Origin: Shouchella sp047238345
GTDB taxonomy: Bacteria; Bacillota; Bacilli; Bacillales; Bacillaceae_D
DNA length: 64,000 bases
Direction: 5' to 3'
Assembly (NCBI RefSeq): GCF_047238345.1
Contig: NZ_JBDFMQ010000001.1
Coordinates: 3,410,001 to 3,474,000, forward strand
The stretch's first letter is position 1. Each line of letters starts with the position of its first letter. Under the pieces are notes generated by a model. The model saw nothing but the letters and a program-made list of their open reading frames with translations. It was not told the origin of the DNA and did no database searches. The position numbers were made by a program, and so were the translations under genes. Shown in pieces: positions 59,841 through 64,000 of this stretch.

Positions 59841-60038
59841 ATGGCAGAAGAAGCAAAAGTAGAAAATTTACGACGTGTCGTTGTAACACAAGGAGAATTT
59901 AAAAATAAAAAAGCACGCGTCATTAATATATATGACAATACCATCTCGGTAGAGTTCGACGATTACACTGGTCGCGAAGACGAAACACAGCGCACCGTCA
60001 TCAAGCATGAAGAATACGAAAAAATTGAAGAAGAATAA
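59841..60038 (+). CDS. DUF2187 (YkvS-like) small KOW-type protein
   Basis: 65 residues, ATG 59841 after AAAGGAGAG. RRVVVTQGEFKNKKARVINI, then YDNTISVEFDDYTG, is a KOW-like beta barrel strand order; the end VIKHEEYEKIEEE matches the (V)NHxxYxI ending of DUF2187/YkvS proteins. Cytoplasmic. Function unknown; KOW folds often bind RNA or ribosomes. Confidence 0.7.
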   Translation: MAEEAKVENLRRVVVTQGEFKNKKARVINIYDNTISVEFDDYTGREDETQRTVIKHEEYEKIEEE

Positions 60039-60048
60039 AGAAACCAAC

Positions 60049-60082
60049 AAGCGCCTAGGAGACACCCTAAGCGCTTGTTTTA
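60049..60082. terminator. Bidirectional terminator
   Basis: AACAAGCGC / GCGCTTGTT extended by CTAGG/CCTA, followed by TTT, 10 bases after the DUF2187 stop. Confidence 0.8.
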
Positions 60083-60271
60083 CCCTTCATTCCTTAAGAT
60101 TCCTAGCGTAACCCAATATGCGTTAAAATGGATTACGATTATAAGCCCCAATATAATTGTAACAAATGTCGATTGAGTAAAGATCCATACAATTCCAAGA
60201 GCTATTACGAGCAGCCCGCTCGTTATGAGCCAGCTAATCCTTGATGCCTTCCCTACGATGCTGAAATCTCT
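60080..60271 (-). pseudogene. Small membrane protein fragment without a start codon
   Basis: A minus-strand frame of 63 codons reads RDFSIVGKASRISWLITSGL, then two membrane stretches (LLVIALGIVWIF, TIILGLIIVIHFNAYWVTLG) and LRNEG. It begins directly after a TAG and has no ATG, GTG or TTG near its N-terminus; an ATC at 60259 follows AGAGAG. Either the start has been lost or a rare AUC start is used. Confidence 0.4.
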
Positions 60272-60282
60272 CTAAAGTAAAG

Positions 60283-60304
60283 AAGAACCGCAAAAACGGC
60301 TCTT
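60283..60304 (-). terminator. Terminator of the small membrane protein gene
   Basis: On the minus strand AAGAGCCG, a T-rich loop and CGGTTCTT are followed by CTTTA, overlapping the stop of the 97-residue protein gene. Confidence 0.55.
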
Positions 60305-60596
60305 AGTAATTGTTAATCGCAATAACCTCATATGCTGCTAACCCAATAAACAAGACCGAAATGACTGTCATCAATAGGAAAGCGCGCTGTGATTTTTTTT
60401 CTTTATCCGTTTTTTGATAATGATCTAAAGAGAGAAAGAAAATGCCTAGTCCTGCTGAAGACATTAACACTGCCATAAGCCAGCCCATAAATACTGGGTT
60501 TGACGCCCCGCCAGTTACTAAAGCAATAAAATTGGCCAAGAACGTTAGAATTAATAAACAGATAAACCCATAGCCAATTTTTCGGTAAATCCCCAT
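60303..60596 (-). CDS. Three-helix membrane protein, 97 residues
   Basis: ATG 60596 follows GGAGGTGTTTGTT. Three membrane segments (about 8-30 FICLLILTFLANFIALV, 36-56 FMGWLMAVLMSSAGLGIFFL, 74-93 AFLLMTVISVLFIGLAAYEV) with a charged loop KTDKEKKSQR. No family recognised. Confidence 0.65.
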   Translation of the reverse strand: MGIYRKIGYGFICLLILTFLANFIALVTGGASNPVFMGWLMAVLMSSAGLGIFFLSLDHYQKTDKEKKSQRAFLLMTVISVLFIGLAAYEVIAINNY

Positions 60597-60681
60597 AACA
60601 AACACCTCCGTACTGCATCAAACATTCTTCATTTATTATATCAAGCTTGTCTCAATGGTCCAACTTAAACCTCGTCAACGC

Positions 60682-60745
60682 ATATAGTTGTTGCACGAAC
60701 AAAATTGACAGCCCCATCCCTTGATGATATAGTTGTTGCACGAAC
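60682..60745 (+). promoter_or_regulatory. Promoter and tandem operators of the MarR-YczE operon
   Basis: ATATAGTTGTTGCACGAAC occurs exactly twice, at 60682-60700 and 60727-60745. Each holds a near-palindrome of MarR-operator form (first copy TTGTT-GCACG-AACAA). Between them TTGACA (60705-60710), a 17-base spacer and TATAGT (60728-60733) make a near-consensus promoter whose -10 lies inside the second copy. Binding there would block transcription. Confidence 0.75.
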
Positions 60746-60770
60746 TACATTGAAAAGGAGCACAATTGCT

Positions 60771-61208
60771 TTGTTTGAATCGTTTGATGAGTCAATTGGG
60801 TTTATGACCGCACAGACGCACCGAACCATGTTTCGTGCGTTTACAGCCTATTTAAAAACATACGGAATTACGCCAGAACAATGGACCGTCATAAAACGCC
60901 TCCATACACATGGTGACCTTCCCCAAAAGGAACTAGCCTCTGTTTCTGAAAAAGATAAAGCCACGCTAACCCGTATTGTTGATCTATTAGAACGTAAGAC
61001 CATAATTGTTAAAAGAAGCAACCCTGAAGACAAACGCTCCCACTATGTAAGTCTGACCGAACGAGGTCTTACCTTGTATCAACGCATTCTTCCAGGTACA
61101 GAAACGTTTTATCAAGACATCGTAGCCGACATTAGTGAATCTGATCTTCAGACGTATGTGCAAACCTTAAAGAAAATTCGGCAAAAAAGCCGTCAATATT
61201 TAGATTAA
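60771..61208 (+). CDS. MarR-family regulator
   Basis: I place the start at TTG 60771, after AAGGAG, giving 145 residues, the usual MarR size. A longer frame from 60705 would translate the promoter and operator. The winged helix is clear: ITPEQWTVIKRLHTHGDLPQ, KDKATLTRIVDLLERKTIIV, then wing SNPEDKRSHYVSLTERG. It probably represses its own operon, which includes the YczE-like gene 13 bases downstream. Effector unknown. Confidence 0.88.
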   Translation: MFESFDESIGFMTAQTHRTMFRAFTAYLKTYGITPEQWTVIKRLHTHGDLPQKELASVSEKDKATLTRIVDLLERKTIIVKRSNPEDKRSHYVSLTERGLTLYQRILPGTETFYQDIVADISESDLQTYVQTLKKIRQKSRQYLD

Positions 61209-61221
61209 AGAAGGGATTTAT

Positions 61222-61872
61222 TTGCAGTCATTTAACCGATACGCTCTTTTTTCGTTCGGTCTCTTTTTTATGGGTTTAGGCATTGCCCTAACCACACGAT
61301 CGGAATTAGGAACATCACCAATATCAAGCGTCCCATACGTATTAAGTTTGTCGTTGCCTTTATCAATTGGCACATTTACATTTCTCCTACTCGCTTTCTT
61401 TGTGCTTGTGCAGAAATTGATTTTAGGCTCGACGTTTCCAGCTTTACACTATTTACAACTTTTAATAGCGCCACTCCTTGGCCTTTTTATCGATTTCGGG
61501 ATGTTCATAACGGCATTTATTCACCCATTTTTTTACGTTGAAAAATTAAGCCTTGTAGTCATTGGTTGTCTGTTCCTCGCTTTAGGAGTAACGTTACAAA
61601 TTGAAGCAAAAACCATTATGAATGCAGGCGAAGCCATTGTTAAAGTGCTAGCGGATCGTTTAAACAAACCATTTAGTTCGGTTAAAGTCTCATTTGATTG
61701 GGGCCTTGTCGGTGTCGGCATCCTCTTGTCCTTTACGTTTTTTGGTGAGCTTGTTGGGATTCGTGAAGGAACAATCCTTTCAGCCTTTCTTGTGGGCTTC
61801 TTCATTAAGCTTTTAAGGAAAGGTCTTTTTGCAGGAAAAGGCAGAAAAAAAGCTACAAACCCGAGTAATTAA
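61222..61872 (+). CDS. YczE/YyaS-type integral membrane protein
   Basis: 216 residues, about five to six helices, start TTG 61222 after AAGGG. The opening FSFGLFFMGLGIALTTRSEL then GTSPISSVPYVLS and GEAIVKVLADRLNKPFSSVK match the YczE/YyaS/YitT-like family. B. subtilis YczE affects surfactin and bacillaene production, but the biochemical role is unknown. It is the second gene of the MarR-controlled operon. Confidence 0.85.
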   Translation: MQSFNRYALFSFGLFFMGLGIALTTRSELGTSPISSVPYVLSLSLPLSIGTFTFLLLAFFVLVQKLILGSTFPALHYLQLLIAPLLGLFIDFGMFITAFIHPFFYVEKLSLVVIGCLFLALGVTLQIEAKTIMNAGEAIVKVLADRLNKPFSSVKVSFDWGLVGVGILLSFTFFGELVGIREGTILSAFLVGFFIKLLRKGLFAGKGRKKATNPSN

Positions 61873-62249
61873 TCAGGTCTGTAGCATGTTAGACGATCAA
61901 ATTTCTTTAATTGCGATGCAGATAAATCTGTTTCAATTATTGATAAGGCGCTTGTTTGTTCATGTTGAAAGCCGAGCAAATAGCGCTTTTTATTTTTGGT
62001 CTTTTCACTTGCCCCTTGCGAAGTTCGTTCACAACGAAACGTTTCCTTCGCTTTCCTTTCGCTGAGAGCCTGAACCGTTTCATATGTGTCGTCTCCAAAG
62101 CCTAAAAACAAATACCGTACGCCATCAATTTTGACAACATCGGTTCGATCTTTTACAAACATAAGTGCATAGGTTGGTTCTATTCGTGAGCCGATTTGAC
62201 CTTTTTTCCGTTTAACAAAAATCCCTCTTGCTTTAAAGAAATGGATCAT
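61869..62249 (-). CDS. Hypothetical protein, 126 residues
   Basis: ATG 62249 with GGAG upstream. Basic and soluble, with a beta-rich start (YALMFVKDRTDVVKIDGVRY, then LFLGFGDDTYETVQ) and a hydrophilic C-terminal half. No family recognised. It starts 13 bases after the TetR stop and is probably co-transcribed. Its end overlaps the convergent YczE-like gene by 4 bp. Confidence 0.55.
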   Translation of the reverse strand: MIHFFKARGIFVKRKKGQIGSRIEPTYALMFVKDRTDVVKIDGVRYLFLGFGDDTYETVQALSERKAKETFRCERTSQGASEKTKNKKRYLLGFQHEQTSALSIIETDLSASQLKKFDRLTCYRPD

Positions 62250-62262
62250 TTCCTACAGCTCC

Positions 62263-62844
62263 TTATGCTTTAATTCCACGCCAATACACTTTCCAAGATT
62301 TTTTTGCCTGTTCAATAATGTCTTCAGGAGCGTAAAACACAACTTCTGTTACGAGACCTTCAATGAGCGCAAAATATGTGTACGCCATTGTTTCTGCACC
62401 TAGTTCATTGGTCAAAATACCCTTTTGTTGTCCGTCTCTCATCAATTCAGTTAAAAGACCTCGCACTTTACGCTCTGTTTCTCCTAACGTATCGGTTAAC
62501 TGCTTTGCCAGTGGTTGAGGTGGATATTGTAAGAAACGACTGTAAAATTGGTTCCCTGCATCATCTTGGGTCCAGTCATGAACATACGTTAGAAAAGCTT
62601 TGTAGAGCTGCTTTTCAATTCCTACGTTCCCTTGGTCGAGGGATTCCTCAATAAACTTGACGTAATCCGTTGACATGTCCATCACCAAATCCAAGAACAG
62701 TGATTCTTTGTTTTTATAATGCGCATATAGCGAAGGTTTCTTGATCCCAACATTTTCAGCGATATTCGCCATAGATGTGCCTTCATATCCTAATAACGCA
62801 AAAAGTTCCAAACTCTCTTTTTTAATTTTTTCTTTAGTATGCAT
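62263..62844 (-). CDS. TetR/AcrR-family regulator
   Basis: About 193 residues from ATG 62844 (SD AAGGGG). The HTH is typical: ALLGYEGTSMANIAENVGIK, then KPSLYAHYKNKESLFLDLV (about 18-56). It has a TetR_C ligand domain. It is divergent from an MFS transporter gene with two related operators between, so it is probably an efflux pump repressor that also represses itself. Confidence 0.9.
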   Translation of the reverse strand: MHTKEKIKKESLELFALLGYEGTSMANIAENVGIKKPSLYAHYKNKESLFLDLVMDMSTDYVKFIEESLDQGNVGIEKQLYKAFLTYVHDWTQDDAGNQFYSRFLQYPPQPLAKQLTDTLGETERKVRGLLTELMRDGQQKGILTNELGAETMAYTYFALIEGLVTEVVFYAPEDIIEQAKKSWKVYWRGIKA

Positions 62845-62889
62845 ATCATTCCCCTTTACATCATTCAACGTTTGCGATATAATCCTGAT

Positions 62890-62984
62890 CTAACGACCGA
62901 TCGGTAGGATACACCATCATTGTACTGATTTTTTTTTGTCTTGTAAAGCCAGCTTACACGTTAAACCTACCTACCGTTAGGTTT
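62890..62984. promoter_or_regulatory. TetR operators and tetR promoter
   Basis: The minus-strand promoter is TTTACA (62947-62942), a 17-base spacer and TACAAT (62924-62919). Operator 1, CTAACGACCGATCGGTAGG (62890-62908), lies right after its start site. Operator 2 (62963-62984) has arms AAACCTA / TAGGTTT. Both share CTAACG...GGTAGG half-sites, with different central spacing. They would control tetR and the divergent MFS gene respectively. Confidence 0.7.
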
Positions 62985-63045
62985 TTGTACATGATCAACC
63001 ATGAATCGGTCATACTATTCTTATCGAATTAAAGGAGATCATACT

Positions 63046-64000
63046 ATGGCACAAACCTCTTTATTTAAGAACCGCACCTTCGTGCTCCTGCTCATTGCAG
63101 GTATTTTTGCCGTCGTTGGTTTCAGCATGTTCTTAACAACAACGACATGGTATGTGGTCACGATTCTTGGATCTGCAAGCTCTTTAGGTATTGTCTTAAT
63201 TGCAGCAACGGTTCCTCGATTATTGATGATGACATTCGGTGGTGTTGTTGCTGATAAATATAAAAAAACGACTATCATGTTCGGAACCAACTTAGCACAA
63301 GGAATCTTATTATTATCGATCTATTTCCTTGTTGACTTAGACCAGATGACTTTTCTCATCTTACTAGGGTTAGCCGCTATTTTTGGAACGCTAGATGCAT
63401 TTTTCGGACCAGCAAGTTCATCAATGATTCCTAAAATTGTTCCAAAAGAACAGCTCCAAAAAGCCAACGCCTATTTCCAAGGAGTTGACCAAGTTTCTTT
63501 CATCCTTGGCCCGATTTTAGCTGGGTTAATTATGGAATCTGGCACTGTTGCAACGAGCTATCTCGTCGCCACAATTCTTGTTTTCCTATCTGCGGTTGTG
63601 ATTTTCCCACCATTTATTAAAGAAGCACCTGTGGAAAATCAAGTGAAACAAAGCCCGCTTAAAGACTTACGTGAAGGATTTAGCTATATTAAGAGCTCAA
63701 ATTTCTTATTAGTCGGCTTGCTCGTGTTAATTACACTGAACTTTTTCGTCTTTGGCGCACTCCATATTGCGATTCCATTACTCGTTGATCTGCACGGTGG
63801 AACGCCAATTAACTTGAGTTACATGGAAGTAAGCTTAGGTGTAGGGATGGTTATAAGTACATTCCTTCTAAGTTCAATTCAAATTAAAAGACGCGGCTTT
63901 ACATCGTTGATGGGGCTATTTGCTTCTGTCGGTACGTTACTCATTTTTAGTATCGCACCAAACTTATTAACATTGACGATCGTCGTGTTCTTCATTGGTT
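63046..64000 (+). CDS. MFS transporter (DHA3-type), cut by the window end
   Basis: The first 318 residues of a major facilitator, open to the last base. ATG 63046 follows AAAGGAGATC. Helices begin VLLLIAGIFAVVGFSMFLTT. MMTFGGVVADKYKKTTIMFG (about 64-84) is the loop 2-3 MFS motif, and AFFGPASSSMIPKIVPKEQL (about 124-143) is the DHA3 pattern. LREGFSYIKSSNFLL marks the middle loop. It is probably a drug exporter controlled by the divergent TetR protein. The C-terminal third is outside the window. Confidence 0.9.
   Translation, partial: MAQTSLFKNRTFVLLLIAGIFAVVGFSMFLTTTTWYVVTILGSASSLGIVLIAATVPRLLMMTFGGVVADKYKKTTIMFGTNLAQGILLLSIYFLVDLDQMTFLILLGLAAIFGTLDAFFGPASSSMIPKIVPKEQLQKANAYFQGVDQVSFILGPILAGLIMESGTVATSYLVATILVFLSAVVIFPPFIKEAPVENQVKQSPLKDLREGFSYIKSSNFLLVGLLVLITLNFFVFGALHIAIPLLVDLHGGTPINLSYMEVSLGVGMVISTFLLSSIQIKRRGFTSLMGLFASVGTLLIFSIAPNLLTLTIVVFFIG

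Noticed and set aside
1..64000. CRISPR arrays, tRNA/rRNA genes, intact IS elements
   Set aside because: None seen on reading both strands; the regular repeats present are all coding.

Overview
The window looks like chromosome of a low-GC, Gram-positive, motile, spore-forming member of the Bacillaceae. The gene content fits the alkaliphilic Bacillus/Shouchella/Alkalihalobacillus group, but I cannot name a species from sequence alone. Pointers are a Bacillus-type flagellin with a SigD promoter and CsrA leader, a wall teichoic acid (tar) locus, an RsbR-type stressosome protein, a BclA-like collagen spore-surface protein, KtrAB potassium uptake and many short lipoproteins and membrane proteins. 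No rRNA, tRNA, CRISPR array, intact IS or complete prophage was seen.

Layout. 1-2.8 kb is an eroded accessory patch: a decayed YhgE/Pip fragment, a lone HsdR-N-like nuclease, a frameshifted ORF and a phage-type regulator. 2.9-4.5 kb holds flagellin with its control region, then a compact locus of two overlapping convergent transcripts that looks like a type I toxin-antitoxin module with a probably damaged toxin. 4.5-8.9 kb has PadR/DUF1129, a site-2-protease-like protein lacking its zinc motif, small membrane proteins, a SEC-C protein and an amber-interrupted DUF1700-like relic. 8.9-18.6 kb is cell wall: a 1055-residue GW/SH3/glucosaminidase autolysin with a 57-bp tandem repeat, an operon tarI-tarJ-two TagF-type polymerases (ribitol-phosphate teichoic acid) and a TagE-like glycosyltransferase.

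18.8-31.7 kb carries DinB and Nudix proteins, a TctCBA tricarboxylate transporter, an acyl-CoA synthetase with TetR and SDR genes, a CitA/CitB-type two-component system that may control the transporter, a PAP2 phosphatase, an alpha/beta hydrolase and a YusW-like lipoprotein. 31.8-40.3 kb is the clearest functional unit: a guanidine-I (ykkC) riboswitch with its own terminator ahead of two DUF1989 proteins, a 'urea' carboxylase and allophanate hydrolase. By current knowledge this is a guanidine assimilation operon (guanidine -> carboxyguanidine -> allophanate -> ammonia + CO2). An APC permease lies divergently beside it.

40.3-45.3 kb is one giant Gly-X-Thr collagen-like gene with a SigK-like promoter. 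45.5-52.5 kb contains an RsbR paralogue, an XRE regulator, lipoproteins, a divergent catalase, a two-gene SMR efflux pair in which one subunit lacks the key Glu, GNAT and nucleotidyltransferase proteins and an orphan ribbon-helix-helix protein. 52.8-64 kb has ktrAB, an AI-2E-family permease, a GDSL-like protein lacking its catalytic His, a BAAT-type hydrolase, two MFS transporters (one cut by the window end), a MarR/YczE pair with duplicated operators and a TetR gene with twin operators next to an MFS gene.

Most convergent gene pairs are separated by clear bidirectional terminators. The strongest second-look items are the type I toxin-antitoxin-like locus at 4.2-4.47 kb, the flagellin CsrA leader, the guanidine operon and the tandem MarR operators. 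Several 'nearly intact' proteins have lost a key residue.
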